Origin: Sphingomonas panni
GTDB taxonomy: Bacteria > Pseudomonadota > Alphaproteobacteria > Sphingomonadales > Sphingomonadaceae
Assembly (NCBI RefSeq): GCF_022664435.1
Contig: NZ_JAKREU010000004.1
Location: 124,001-188,000, forward strand
DNA length: 64,000 bases
Reading direction: 5' to 3'
Part shown: piece by piece, positions 28,087-37,524 of the stretch
Numbering within the stretch: position 1 is the stretch's first letter
How the letters are laid out: each line of letters starts with the position of its first letter
Notes under the pieces: model-generated
What the model saw: only the letters and a program-made list of their open reading frames with translations
What the model was told of the DNA's origin: nothing
The model's database searches: none
Position numbers and translations under genes: made by a program

Positions 28087-28977
28087 TCAACGGGTCGGCA
28101 GGTGGTGGCGGGCGCGGTCCCAGAAGGACGCGTCGAAGGTGCGAGCGGCGCCGAGGATCGCGGCGCGTTCGGTATCGGGATGGACCGCGATATGGGTGGC
28201 GGGCAGGTGCCGGCGGAGCGCCGGGCCGAACAGGTCGAACGCGCCGCAGATGCGACCGCCGAGCATCACGGTTCCGGCACCGAAGCACTCGACCCAAGGC
28301 GAGAGGATAGTGCCGAGATTGTCGCCATAATCGGCGAAGATCGTGACGGCGGTTCCGTTACCGGCGCGGGCCGCTTCGGCGGCGGCGACGACCGTGGCGA
28401 TACCGTCCAGCCGCCGGGCGATACGCGCGGTCAGCCAGCGGGCGGAGACATGGTCGTCGGCGATGCCCTCGCGAAAGGGCAGGTGCCATAGCGAACCATG
28501 CGGCGGTACGTCGTCGCCATCGATCGCGGGAATGCCGTCGCGCAGGAACGCCGACCCCAGCCCGGTGCCGAGCGTTACGCCGACGACGTTGCCCCGTACC
28601 GGAACCGCTCCGATCGCAAAGGCGGTGGCGTCGTTGAGGAAGCGGATCGGGCGGGGATGGCGCAGCGCTTCGGTCAGTGCCTGTGCGACGTCGACGCCGT
28701 ACAGCGCGGTGAACTTTGCGTTGCCCGCGAAATGGGCGATACCGGCGGCATAGTCGAACGGGCCAGGCATGGCGATCCCGATGCCTGCTACCCGTTCGGG
28801 GCCGGCATGGTCGGTGACCGCGTCGATCGCCCCGGCCCATGCCGCGATCAGCGTGGCGCGTTCATCCGCCGGGGTGCAGGCGACGTGACGATAGCTGTCG
28901 GGGACGAGCGCGCCTTGTGTGACCGCAGCGGCTGCGACGTGATGCCCGCCAATGTCGACTCCGACGATCATCGGCAT
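28087..28977 (-). CDS. ROK-family sugar kinase
   Basis: 296 residues. ATP site VGVDIGGHHVAAAAV, GIGIAMPGPFD, the catalytic aspartate in FLNDATAFAIGA, and GVTLGTGLGSAFL place it in ROK (glucokinase/fructokinase/N-acetylhexosamine kinase). The usual ROK zinc cluster with CxCGxxGCxE is absent; the corresponding region reads PHGSLWHLPFREG. In this locus the obvious substrates are mannose or GlcNAc freed from N-glycans; that is inference. A palindromic operator lies 50 bases upstream. Confidence 0.86.
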   Translation of the reverse strand: MPMIVGVDIGGHHVAAAAVTQGALVPDSYRHVACTPADERATLIAAWAGAIDAVTDHAGPERVAGIGIAMPGPFDYAAGIAHFAGNAKFTALYGVDVAQALTEALRHPRPIRFLNDATAFAIGAVPVRGNVVGVTLGTGLGSAFLRDGIPAIDGDDVPPHGSLWHLPFREGIADDHVSARWLTARIARRLDGIATVVAAAEAARAGNGTAVTIFADYGDNLGTILSPWVECFGAGTVMLGGRICGAFDLFGPALRRHLPATHIAVHPDTERAAILGAARTFDASFWDRARHHLPTR

Positions 28978-29026
28978 CCGCCCTCCCTGTCCGACGCGAC
29001 GGATTTGTCATCGCCTGTATCGGCCG

Positions 29027-29040
29027 TGTAATCCATTACA
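29027..29040. promoter_or_regulatory. LacI-type operator before the ROK kinase/GH92 unit
   Basis: TGTAATCCATTACA, arms TGTAAT/ATTACA, in the gap between lacI-type gene and ROK kinase gene. Identical to the site at 30138 and one base from the site at 39190. Confidence 0.8.
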
Positions 29041-29056
29041 TCGGCCAAAACCAAGC

Positions 29057-30049
29057 TTAATTTGGCGGTGCGCTGCTTTGGCGGACGATCAGTTCGTGAG
29101 GGAGAATATGGACCGTGTCGTCATCGCCCTTGCCCTCGATCCGGTCGATCAGGATTTCGCAGGCCTTGGCGCCCATCGCTTCGGCAGGCTGGGCGATGGT
29201 GGTCAGCGAGGGGGTGGAATGGGCGGCGAAGCTGATATCGTCGAAGCCGGTGATGGCGAGGTCGTGCGGCACGCGCAGCCCGTGCGCGGTCGCCGCCTGG
29301 ATCGCGCCGATCGCCATTTCGTCGTTCATGCTGAAGATTGCGGTCGGTCGGTCGGGCAGGGCAAGAAACTCGTTGGCCGCCGCCTGTCCCGACCCCATCG
29401 ACCAGTCACCGAAGCGCAACAGCGCCGGATCGAACGCGATGCCGGCTGCGTCGAGCGCGGCGCGATAGCCCTTCATCCGGTCGACCGCGTGCGGGTTGGC
29501 CGCCGGACCGCTGATCGTGGCGATGCGGCGATGGCCGGCGGCGATCAGATGGTCGGCCATCTCACGGGCCGCACCGGCATTGTCGATGCGAACCGAGGGG
29601 GCCTGGGTCAGTTCGCAGCCACAGGCATGGACGATCGGATAGGTCGCCGCCCGTTGCCGCGCGTTGAAGCCGTAATCGGGCGACAGCTGGATCACGCCAT
29701 CGGCAAGGCGGGTTTCGACCAGCTGTTCATAATGCGCCTCCCGGTCGCGGGAGTCGCGGGTGTCGCCGAGGAACACCGAATAACCGCGCCGCCACGCGAT
29801 CGATTCGATGCCGGCAGTGACGTTGGCGAAAAAGGGGTTGGCGATGCCGGGCACCAGCACCAGCACCGAAAAGGACCGGTCGGAGCGGAGGTTGCGCGCC
29901 AGCAGGTTGGGGCGATAATCGACCGCCTCCACCGCGGCCATCACCCGGGCGCGCGTCGCCTCGGTCACCTTCTCGGGGGTGCGCAGCGTGCGCGACACGG
30001 TCGCGGTCGACAGGCCCGCCGCCTTCGCGACATCGATGATACTGCTCAT
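29057..30049 (-). CDS. LacI-family transcriptional repressor of the mannosidase locus
   Basis: 330 residues. N-terminal helix-turn-helix MSSIIDVAKAAGLSTATVSRTLR, hinge helix region YRPNLLARNLRS, then a periplasmic-binding-protein-like sensor with VPGIANPFFANVTAGIE and GFDDISFAAHSTPSLTTI. It sits in the middle of the locus, divergent from the symporter operon. Its probable operators are the palindromes at 29027, 30138 and 39190. The inducer is probably mannose, a manno-oligosaccharide or a phosphorylated product (inference). Confidence 0.92.
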   Translation of the reverse strand: MSSIIDVAKAAGLSTATVSRTLRTPEKVTEATRARVMAAVEAVDYRPNLLARNLRSDRSFSVLVLVPGIANPFFANVTAGIESIAWRRGYSVFLGDTRDSRDREAHYEQLVETRLADGVIQLSPDYGFNARQRAATYPIVHACGCELTQAPSVRIDNAGAAREMADHLIAAGHRRIATISGPAANPHAVDRMKGYRAALDAAGIAFDPALLRFGDWSMGSGQAAANEFLALPDRPTAIFSMNDEMAIGAIQAATAHGLRVPHDLAITGFDDISFAAHSTPSLTTIAQPAEAMGAKACEILIDRIEGKGDDDTVHILPHELIVRQSSAPPN

Positions 30050-30137
30050 GGCGTGATGCTCCCCGCGCCGGACTCTGCCAAGCGTCGGCCGCGAGTCAAG
30101 CGGGCGGGCAGGACGCGGCGATAGCGCGAACGGGTTA

Positions 30138-30151
30138 TGTAATCCATTACA
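30138..30151. promoter_or_regulatory. LacI-type operator in the divergent repressor/symporter promoter region
   Basis: TGTAATCCATTACA, extended to the perfect-arm form ATGTAAT-CC-ATTACAT. Lies between the repressor start (30049) and the symporter start (30240), so it can control both directions. Confidence 0.82.
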
Positions 30152-30239
30152 TTATTCGCTTGCGGGCTTGCGTCGTGCTGCCTAGGCTTGCGGCCAACGA
30201 AGCGGTCCCGACGCGGACCCGGCAAGGGGGGAATGCGGC

Positions 30240-32126
30240 GTGGCGCCGATCGACGGGCTGATCGTCCTCGCATATCTGGTGGCGACACTGGCGATCGCGC
30301 TGAAGGTGCGGGCGCGGGCGGCGGAGAGCATCGACAGCTATTATCTCGGCAACAAGAAGATGCCCTGGTATCTGCTGTGCCTGTCCGATGCGTCCGGCAT
30401 GTTCGACATTTCGGGGACGATGTGGCTGTCGACCCTGTTGTTCCTGTACGGGATGAAGAGCATCTGGCTGCCATGGCTGTGGCCGGTGTTCAACCAGGTG
30501 TTCCTGATGGCGTATCTCGCCGTCTGGCTGCGGCGGTCGAACGTGCGGTCGGGGGCGGAGTGGATATTGTTCCGCTTCGGCGACAATCGCGGCAGCCGGC
30601 TGTCGCATCTGTCGGTCGTGCTGTTCTCGGTCATCTGCGTCGTCGGGTTCCTCGTCTATGCGTTCGTCGGCATCGGCAAGTTTATGGAATTGTTCCTGCC
30701 ATGGGAATCGATCGGCCCGGCGCTTGGGCTGACGCTCAGCCCCGCGCAGGTGCCGGTCGCCTATGCGGTGTTCTTCACGACGCTGGTGACGATCTATGTC
30801 GTGCTGGGCGGGTTGCCGGGCATCGTGTGGACCGACGTGCTGCAATTCGGGATCATGACGCTGGCCGCGTTCTTCGTCGCGGGCATGGCGATGACGATGG
30901 TGACCCCGGCGCAGATCGCCGCCGCCACGCCCGACGGGTGGATGAGTCCGGGCTTCGGCTGGCATCTGGGACTCGACTGGAGCGCGATCCGGCCGGAGGC
31001 GGCGCCGAAGATCGCGGGCGACGGGTACGAACTGTTCACCGCGCTGATGATGATGATGCTGTTCTCCGGCATCCTGAAGAGCGCGGCGGGGCCGGCACCG
31101 AGTTACGACATGCAGCGCGTGCTGGCGACGCGATCCCCGCGCGATGCGGCGAAGGTGACCGGCTTCGTTTCGGTCGTGCTGATGCCGATCCGGTACCTGA
31201 TGATCGCCGGGTTCACCGTGTTGGCGCTGGTGTTCGCCGACCGGCTGGACCTGGCCTCGGGCGGCAAGGTCGATTTCGAGAACCTGCTGCCCGCCGCGAT
31301 CCAGGCGTTCATGCCCGCGGGTGTGCGCGGGGTCATCGTCACCGGGCTATTGGCGGCGTTCATGGCGACGTTCGCCTCCAGCCTGAATGCCGCGCCGCTC
31401 TACATCGTCAACGATGTGTACCGCCGGTACGTCAACCCGCAAGCGTCGCAGCGGCTGCTGGTGCGGTTGAGCTATGCGGTCTCGATCGCGGTCGTGCTGC
31501 TGGCGATGGGGATCGGGCTGTTCGTCGCGTCGATCAACGATGCGCTGCAATGGATCGTGTCGGGCCTGTGGGGCGGATACACCGTGTCGAACGTCATCAA
31601 ATGGTATTGGTGGCGCTTCAACGGCGAGGGCTATTTCGCCGGCATGGTGGCGGGCATCGCCTGTTCGCTCAGCTTCCCGTTCGTGTTCGGCCCGCTGCTG
31701 CCGCAGGCGGGGGCGATCCTGCCGCTGTACCTGTTTCCGCTCATCATCCTCGTGTCAGGCGCGGTGGCGATCGGGGCCAGCCTGATGACGAAGCCGACCG
31801 ATCCGGCGGTATTGCTCGGTTTCTATCGGCAGGTGCGGCCCTGGGGCTTCTGGGGGCCGGTGCAGGCACTGTTGCAGGCGGAGAACCCGGCAGCGCAGCC
31901 CAATCGCGAGCTGCCGCGCAACGCCTTCAACATCGTGGTCGGCACGCTGATGCAGACCGCGCTGGTGGCGACGCCGGTGTTCCTGGTGGTCAAGAATTTT
32001 GCCGCGATGGCTGCGTGTCTGGTCGTCGTGCTGGTATGCGGAGGGATTTTGTGGCGGACCTGGTATCGGCGACTGGCCGACTGGCCCGAGGATCTGAGCG
32101 GCGGGCCGGTGGAGCGCGCGGCGTGA
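30240..32126 (+). CDS. Sodium:solute symporter (SSS family), putative sugar importer
   Basis: 628 residues from a GTG start with AAGGGGGG upstream. Multiple hydrophobic segments (about 13-14) and the SSS pattern: ESIDSYYLGNKKMPWYLL, DASGMFDISGTMW, and FMATFASSLNAAPLYIVNDVY near the eighth segment. Longer than sugar symporters of 500-550 residues because of a C-terminal tail with further membrane segments. First gene of a four-gene operon with GH92, GH2 and GH85, each overlapping the next by four bases. Likely cargo: mannose or the Man-GlcNAc disaccharide (inference). Confidence 0.9.
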   Translation: MAPIDGLIVLAYLVATLAIALKVRARAAESIDSYYLGNKKMPWYLLCLSDASGMFDISGTMWLSTLLFLYGMKSIWLPWLWPVFNQVFLMAYLAVWLRRSNVRSGAEWILFRFGDNRGSRLSHLSVVLFSVICVVGFLVYAFVGIGKFMELFLPWESIGPALGLTLSPAQVPVAYAVFFTTLVTIYVVLGGLPGIVWTDVLQFGIMTLAAFFVAGMAMTMVTPAQIAAATPDGWMSPGFGWHLGLDWSAIRPEAAPKIAGDGYELFTALMMMMLFSGILKSAAGPAPSYDMQRVLATRSPRDAAKVTGFVSVVLMPIRYLMIAGFTVLALVFADRLDLASGGKVDFENLLPAAIQAFMPAGVRGVIVTGLLAAFMATFASSLNAAPLYIVNDVYRRYVNPQASQRLLVRLSYAVSIAVVLLAMGIGLFVASINDALQWIVSGLWGGYTVSNVIKWYWWRFNGEGYFAGMVAGIACSLSFPFVFGPLLPQAGAILPLYLFPLIILVSGAVAIGASLMTKPTDPAVLLGFYRQVRPWGFWGPVQALLQAENPAAQPNRELPRNAFNIVVGTLMQTALVATPVFLVVKNFAAMAACLVVVLVCGGILWRTWYRRLADWPEDLSGGPVERAA

Positions 32127-35122
32127 GGCCGTTCGCAGGGGCGATGCTGCTGGCGCTGGCGGTTCCGGCCGTCGCGCAGCAGGCGGACGATCCGGTGGCG
32201 TGGGTCGATCCGATGATCGGCACCGATGGCGACGGTCATGTCTTTCCGGGTGCCACACTGCCGTTCGGGATGGTGCAGCTCAGCCCGTCGAACAGCCGCG
32301 ACGGGTGGAAATGGACCTCGGGCTATCATTACAGCGACACCGTCATCGACGGGTTCGCGCATACCCATATCAGTGGCGCGGGACTGGGCGCGCTGGGCGA
32401 CATATTGCTGATGCCGACGCGGGTCGCTGGCACGGCGATGGGCGCGCTCGACCGGCCCGGCAGCGGCTATCGCTCGCGCTTCTCGCATGATCGGGAAAAG
32501 GCGCAGGCGGGCTATTACCGCGTCCATCTCGACGATGCCGATGTCGATGTCGAGCTGACCGCGACGCTGCGGACCGGCTTCCACCGCTATCGCTTCAACG
32601 GGGCGGGCGATCGCTATGTCGTGGTCGATCCGATCCATGCGGTCGGCGACGACCATGCGCTGGAAAGCGGGATCGAGGTGGTGTCGGACCGCGAAATCCG
32701 TGGCTGGCGGCGGACCATCGGGTCGTCGGCCGGCGGGCGCACCGTCTACTTCGTGGCGCGCTTCTCGCAACCGTTCGAAACGGCGCAGTTGACCGAAGCC
32801 GATCGGCCGGTCGCCGGGCGCAGCGGCACGGGCGCGGCGCGGCGAACCTATGTCCGCTTCGGCAAGGATGTCGGGCAGGTCGAGGTTGCGGTGGCGATCT
32901 CCCACGCTTCGGCAGAGGGCGCACTGGCCAATTTCCGGGCGGAGGCGGAGGGCAAGGACTTCGACACGGTGCGCCGCGCGGCGCAGGCGGCGTGGGCACA
33001 GCGGCTGTCGGCGATCCGTATCGAGGAGCCGGATGCCGCGAAGAAGCGCATCTTCTACACCGCCAGCTATCATGCCGCGATCGCGCCGAACCTGGTGTCG
33101 GACGTGACCGGAGCGTATCGCGTCGAGGGCCGCGTGCTGCGCTCGACCATCCCGCAGTTCAGCAATTTTTCGAACTGGGACACGTACCGCGCGGTCCATC
33201 CGCTGCTGACGATCGTCGATCCGGTGAAGGCAGGCGGCATCGTCGCCAGCATGGTGTCGCGCCACCGCGATGCCGGGCTGATCCTGCCCAGCTGGGAAGC
33301 GGTCGGGCATGATAACCGGGTGATGATCGGCTATCCGATCGTGTCGATCATCGCCGATGCGGTCATCAAGGGGCTGCCGGGGGTCGATCCGGCCAGCGCC
33401 TATGCCGCGATCCGGGCGAGCGCGTTCGACCGGACCAAGCACAGCAACGTCTATGACCTGAACGGCATGGACGGCTATCTGCGCTATGGTTTCGTGCCCG
33501 CCGACGTCGCCAGTTCGGTGGCGAAGACGACCGAGCAGAATTACGAGGACTGGACCATCGGGCAGGTCGCGGCGAAGCTTGGCCGGGCCGACGATGCCAG
33601 GCTGTTCGTCGAGCGGGCGACCGGGTGGCGGCAATTGTACGATCCGGCCAGTGGCTGGCTGTTGCCGCGGCTGGCCGACGGGCGGTTCGCGCCGATGCGG
33701 CGGGACGATTGGGGTGACCTGAACCGCCATTATGTGTCGGGCAATATCTGGGCCTATTCGGCCTATACCCCGCATGACATGGCGGCGGCGATCCGGCTGC
33801 ATGGTGGGCGGGCGGCCTATGGCAACTGGCTCGACCGGATCTTTCGCGACACGACCCCGATCGGGGGCGAACAGCATGTCGACCTGTCGGGCTTTGTCGG
33901 GCGCTATGGTCATGGCGATGAGCCGGGGCACCAGATGCCGTACCTCTTCAACCTCGCCGGACAGCCGGCGCGGACGCAATATTATGTGAACCGCGTGGTG
34001 CGCGAAATGTATGCGGACCGGCCCGGCGGATTGGTCAACAATGACGATCTGGGGCAGATGTCGGCCTGGTATGTGTTCAGCACGCTGGGCTTCTATCCGG
34101 TCGCGCCGGGTGACCTGACCTATCAGATCGGTGCGCCCTATCACCGCCGGGCGACATTGACGCTGCCCGGCGGGCGGACCTTTACCGTCGAGGCGGAGGG
34201 ACTGTCGCCGCGTAACATCTATGTGCAGTCGGCGACACTGGACGGACGTCCGCTGACCAAGAGCTATCTGACGCACGCGCAACTGCTGGCGGGCGGTACG
34301 CTGCGGTTCGTGATGGGGGCGCAGCCGTCGCGCTGGGGCACCAAGCCGGAGGATGCCAGCCTCGGCGCGTTCGACGACCGGGCGCCGGTGCGGGTCACCC
34401 AGCGGGCGCCGTGGGCACCCTATGACCCGGTCGACGATCCGCGTTTCGCGGTGACGCGCGACGTCACGTTGCGCGCTGCGGGTGGCACCATCCGCTATAC
34501 GCGGGATGGTGGGGAGCCTACGCCGGCTTCCACCCGCTATGCCGCGCCGCTGCGGATCGACCGCGATACCGTCATCCGCGCGGCGGCGTTCGATCCGTCG
34601 CTTGGGCGGAGCGTGACGCTGGAGCGGCGCTATGTCCGCAGTCTGCTGAAGGGGCTGGCCCCGGGTTTCCCGCGCATCGCGGTGGCGGAGGACGGCATCG
34701 GCTATGGCGCGAAGGACGGCGCGATGCTGATCGACGGCATCACCGGCGGGCAGGCCTATGGCGACAAACGCTGGACCGGGCGGGTCGGCGACATCACCGC
34801 GACCATAGACCTCGGCACACCGAAGCCCGCGCGGATGCTGACCATCGGCTATCTCGACGATGCGATGAACGGCATCATGCCGCCGCGCCGGTTCGAGGTG
34901 CTGGCCGGTGACGATCCCGCCCGCCTGACCCCGATCGCGACGCGCGACATTGGCGCTTGGCGGGGCGTGACGCGCCAGGTCGAGCGGATCGCCATCCCGC
35001 TGCCCGGTCGTCCGTACCGTTATTACCGCGCTCGCGCGGTCGCATGGGGCGACATGCCCGCCTCCCTCAAGCCGCCGGGCAAGCCGGCCTGGCTGTTCCT
35101 CGACGAGATCAACCTGCAATGA
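32123..35122 (+). CDS. GH92 alpha-mannosidase with C-terminal chitobiase-like and discoidin-like modules
   Basis: 999 residues from GTG 32123, overlapping the symporter stop as GTGA. Signal peptide (PFAGAMLLALAVPAVAQ), then the GH92 fold: VDPMIGTDGDGHVFPGATLPFGMVQLSP-type start, FSNWDTYRAVHPLLTI, and GHGDEPGHQMPYLFNLAG (about residue 595). The catalytic part ends near residue 735. It is followed by a beta-rich segment with TIRYTRDGGEPTPASTRY (chitobiase C-terminal-like) and a last module with IDLGTPKPARMLTIGYLDDAMNG resembling an F5/8 type C (discoidin) sugar-binding domain. Such appendages suggest binding of the glycan or glycoprotein. Confidence 0.9.
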   Translation: MRPFAGAMLLALAVPAVAQQADDPVAWVDPMIGTDGDGHVFPGATLPFGMVQLSPSNSRDGWKWTSGYHYSDTVIDGFAHTHISGAGLGALGDILLMPTRVAGTAMGALDRPGSGYRSRFSHDREKAQAGYYRVHLDDADVDVELTATLRTGFHRYRFNGAGDRYVVVDPIHAVGDDHALESGIEVVSDREIRGWRRTIGSSAGGRTVYFVARFSQPFETAQLTEADRPVAGRSGTGAARRTYVRFGKDVGQVEVAVAISHASAEGALANFRAEAEGKDFDTVRRAAQAAWAQRLSAIRIEEPDAAKKRIFYTASYHAAIAPNLVSDVTGAYRVEGRVLRSTIPQFSNFSNWDTYRAVHPLLTIVDPVKAGGIVASMVSRHRDAGLILPSWEAVGHDNRVMIGYPIVSIIADAVIKGLPGVDPASAYAAIRASAFDRTKHSNVYDLNGMDGYLRYGFVPADVASSVAKTTEQNYEDWTIGQVAAKLGRADDARLFVERATGWRQLYDPASGWLLPRLADGRFAPMRRDDWGDLNRHYVSGNIWAYSAYTPHDMAAAIRLHGGRAAYGNWLDRIFRDTTPIGGEQHVDLSGFVGRYGHGDEPGHQMPYLFNLAGQPARTQYYVNRVVREMYADRPGGLVNNDDLGQMSAWYVFSTLGFYPVAPGDLTYQIGAPYHRRATLTLPGGRTFTVEAEGLSPRNIYVQSATLDGRPLTKSYLTHAQLLAGGTLRFVMGAQPSRWGTKPEDASLGAFDDRAPVRVTQRAPWAPYDPVDDPRFAVTRDVTLRAAGGTIRYTRDGGEPTPASTRYAAPLRIDRDTVIRAAAFDPSLGRSVTLERRYVRSLLKGLAPGFPRIAVAEDGIGYGAKDGAMLIDGITGGQAYGDKRWTGRVGDITATIDLGTPKPARMLTIGYLDDAMNGIMPPRRFEVLAGDDPARLTPIATRDIGAWRGVTRQVERIAIPLPGRPYRYYRARAVAWGDMPASLKPPGKPAWLFLDEINLQ

Positions 35123-37524
35123 TGCCTGCTACGACCCGCCGCGAACTCGACAGCGGCTGGACCTTTCGCGAGTTCGGGCAAGAGGACTGGCTGCCGGCGC
35201 AGGTGCCGGGGTCGAACTTCACCGACCTTTGGCGCGCCGGGCGGATCGAGGACCCGTATTTCGGCGACGCCGAACCGCGCCTGCAATGGATCGAGCGGGC
35301 GGACTGGGAATATCGCTGTACCTTCGACGTGACCGCCGAGGAACTTGCGGGCGATAGCGTGGCGCTGGTGTTCGACGGGCTGGACACGCTGTGCGACGTG
35401 CGGCTGAACGGTGCGGACCTGTTGTCGAGCGACAACATGTTCCGGTCGCACCGGGTCGAGGTCAAGGACCGGCTGCGTGTCGGTGCCAACGAACTGGCGC
35501 TCCATTTCCGCTCGCCCGTCCTGTACGGAGAGGCGCGTCAGGCGGCGGACGGCTTCACCTATCCGGCGGAGAACGACAAGACCGACGCCCATGCCAGCGT
35601 TTATGTCCGCAAGGCGCCCTATCATTTTGGCTGGGACTGGGGGCCGAAATATGTGCCGTCGGGCGTGTGGCGGCCGGTGTGGCTCGACGTGGTGCGGCGC
35701 GGCCGGATCGTCGACGTGCAGTATCGGATCGAGGCGCTGAGCGAGGCGCAGGCAGTCGTCGCGTTCGATGTCGAGATTGAGGGGGCGGGCGAGGTCGAGA
35801 TCACATGCGACGTTCCTGGCATCGCACCGGTGCTTGGCGCGACGGAGCGTGCGGTGATCGACAATCCGCGCCTGTGGTGGCCGAATGGCCTCGGCGAGGC
35901 GTTCCTATACCCTTTCACCGCGACGCTCCGCGACGATGCCGGTGTCATCGATCGGGCGACGACGCGGGTCGGCCTGCGCACCATCCGCGTGCGCAACGAA
36001 CCCGACGCGATCGGCGAATGTTTCGAGATCGAGGTCAACGGGCGGCGCACCTTCATGAAGGGCGCGAACTATATCCCATCGGACAGCTTCCTCGAACGGG
36101 TGACGCCGGAACGCTACCGCCAGCTCTTCCGCGACGCGGTCGACGCGAACATGAACATGCTGCGGGTGTGGGGCGGCGGGACGTACGAAAGCGACCTGTT
36201 CCACGATCTGGCCGACGAACATGGCATCCTGATCTGGCAGGATTTCATGTTCAGCTGCACGCTCTACCCGTCCGACCCGGCGTTTCTGGCGAATGTCGCG
36301 CAGGAGGCGCGGCAGCAGATACGGCGGTTGCGGCGGCATCCTTCGCTGGCGCTCTGGTGCGGCAATAACGAGGTGTCGCTGGGCATCGCGCACTGGAACT
36401 GGCCGACGACCTTCGGCTACCCGCCCGAACTGTTCGAGCGGCTGGTTGCGGCCAATCGCGACCTGTTCGAACGAGTGCTGCGCGATCTGGTGGCGGAGCA
36501 TGACCCGGACCGTTTCTACCTGCCGTCCTCCCCGATCGGTTTCTGGAACGATCCTGCCGACGACGCCCGCGGCGACAATCATTACTGGGGCGTGTGGCAT
36601 GGCGAGGAGCCGCTCAGCGCCTATGCCGAACGGGTGCCGCGCTTCATGAGCGAATATGGGTTCCAGTCCTATCCCGACATCGCCTCGGTCGAACGCTTTA
36701 CCGATCCGGCCGACCGGGTGGTGGGATCGGCAGTGCTGGCGCTGCACCAGAAGCATCCGCGCGGCGATGCGATCATCGGACGCTTCCTGCGGCACCATTA
36801 TGGCGAACCCCGCGATTTCGCCGCTTTCTGCACGCTCAGCCAGCTGACCCAGGCGGATGGCCTGCGCATCGCTTTCGAGGCGCATCGCCGGGCGATGCCG
36901 CGCTGCATGGGCTCGCTCTACTGGCAGTTCAACGACTGTTTCCCCGCGATCTCGTGGTCGAGCATCGATTATTATGGCCGCTGGAAGGCGTTGCATTATC
37001 AGGCGGCACGGTCGTTCGCGCCGCTGATCCTGTCGGCGGAACCGGTCGAGGACGGTTTTGCGATCCATGCCGTGTCGGACCTGCGCGATCCGGTCGAGGG
37101 TGAGTTGGTGGTCGAGTTGATCGACTTCGACGGCGCGGTGCGCTGGCGGTCGGTGGAGCAGGTCACGGTCGCTGCCAACACCGCCGCCATCGTGGCGCAG
37201 GTGCCGGTGGCGGCCGGCGACGTGCTGGTCAGCCGGATCGTCGGCGCGGCCGGAGACATGGCCCGCGACGTGCGGATGGTAGGCGATGCCACCGCGCGCC
37301 GCTTGCCCGATCCGGGGCTGTCGGCGCGGATCGAAGATGGTGCCGTGGTCGTGCGTGCGGACAACTTCGCGCGGGCAGTGAAGATCGTGGTCGATACAGG
37401 TAACTTTTCCGACAATTATTTCGACCTGCTGCCGGGTGAGGAACGGCGCCTGACACTGCGCGAAGGGCGACTGGGGGAGGATGCACCGGTCGCGGTTGCC
37501 AGTCTGGCGGACTGGATCGCATGA
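35119..37524 (+). CDS. GH2 beta-mannosidase, no signal peptide
   Basis: 801 residues. Retaining exo-beta-mannosidase expected to split Man-beta-1,4-GlcNAc, the N-glycan core. Marks: LDTLCDVRLNG in the jelly-roll domain, FHFGWDWGPKYVPSGVWRP-like block, LRVWGGGTYESDLF, acid/base Glu418 in WCGNNE, and nucleophile Glu512 in FMSEYGFQS. The N-terminus (MMPATTRRELDSGWTFREF) shows no export signal, unlike its GH92 and GH85 neighbours, so the enzyme is probably cytoplasmic. Starts within the stop of the GH92 gene (ATGA). Confidence 0.92.
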   Translation: MMPATTRRELDSGWTFREFGQEDWLPAQVPGSNFTDLWRAGRIEDPYFGDAEPRLQWIERADWEYRCTFDVTAEELAGDSVALVFDGLDTLCDVRLNGADLLSSDNMFRSHRVEVKDRLRVGANELALHFRSPVLYGEARQAADGFTYPAENDKTDAHASVYVRKAPYHFGWDWGPKYVPSGVWRPVWLDVVRRGRIVDVQYRIEALSEAQAVVAFDVEIEGAGEVEITCDVPGIAPVLGATERAVIDNPRLWWPNGLGEAFLYPFTATLRDDAGVIDRATTRVGLRTIRVRNEPDAIGECFEIEVNGRRTFMKGANYIPSDSFLERVTPERYRQLFRDAVDANMNMLRVWGGGTYESDLFHDLADEHGILIWQDFMFSCTLYPSDPAFLANVAQEARQQIRRLRRHPSLALWCGNNEVSLGIAHWNWPTTFGYPPELFERLVAANRDLFERVLRDLVAEHDPDRFYLPSSPIGFWNDPADDARGDNHYWGVWHGEEPLSAYAERVPRFMSEYGFQSYPDIASVERFTDPADRVVGSAVLALHQKHPRGDAIIGRFLRHHYGEPRDFAAFCTLSQLTQADGLRIAFEAHRRAMPRCMGSLYWQFNDCFPAISWSSIDYYGRWKALHYQAARSFAPLILSAEPVEDGFAIHAVSDLRDPVEGELVVELIDFDGAVRWRSVEQVTVAANTAAIVAQVPVAAGDVLVSRIVGAAGDMARDVRMVGDATARRLPDPGLSARIEDGAVVVRADNFARAVKIVVDTGNFSDNYFDLLPGEERRLTLREGRLGEDAPVAVASLADWIA

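Noticed and set aside
30188..32122. An open frame leading upstream of the second GH92 gene, suggesting a 1644-residue fusion
   Set aside because: The upstream part lies in another frame of the symporter gene and has no homology; the GH92 gene starts at GTG 32123 with a signal peptide.
31823..35119. A 1098-codon minus-strand frame opposite symporter, GH92
   Set aside because: Antisense to two recognisable genes, composition unlike a protein.
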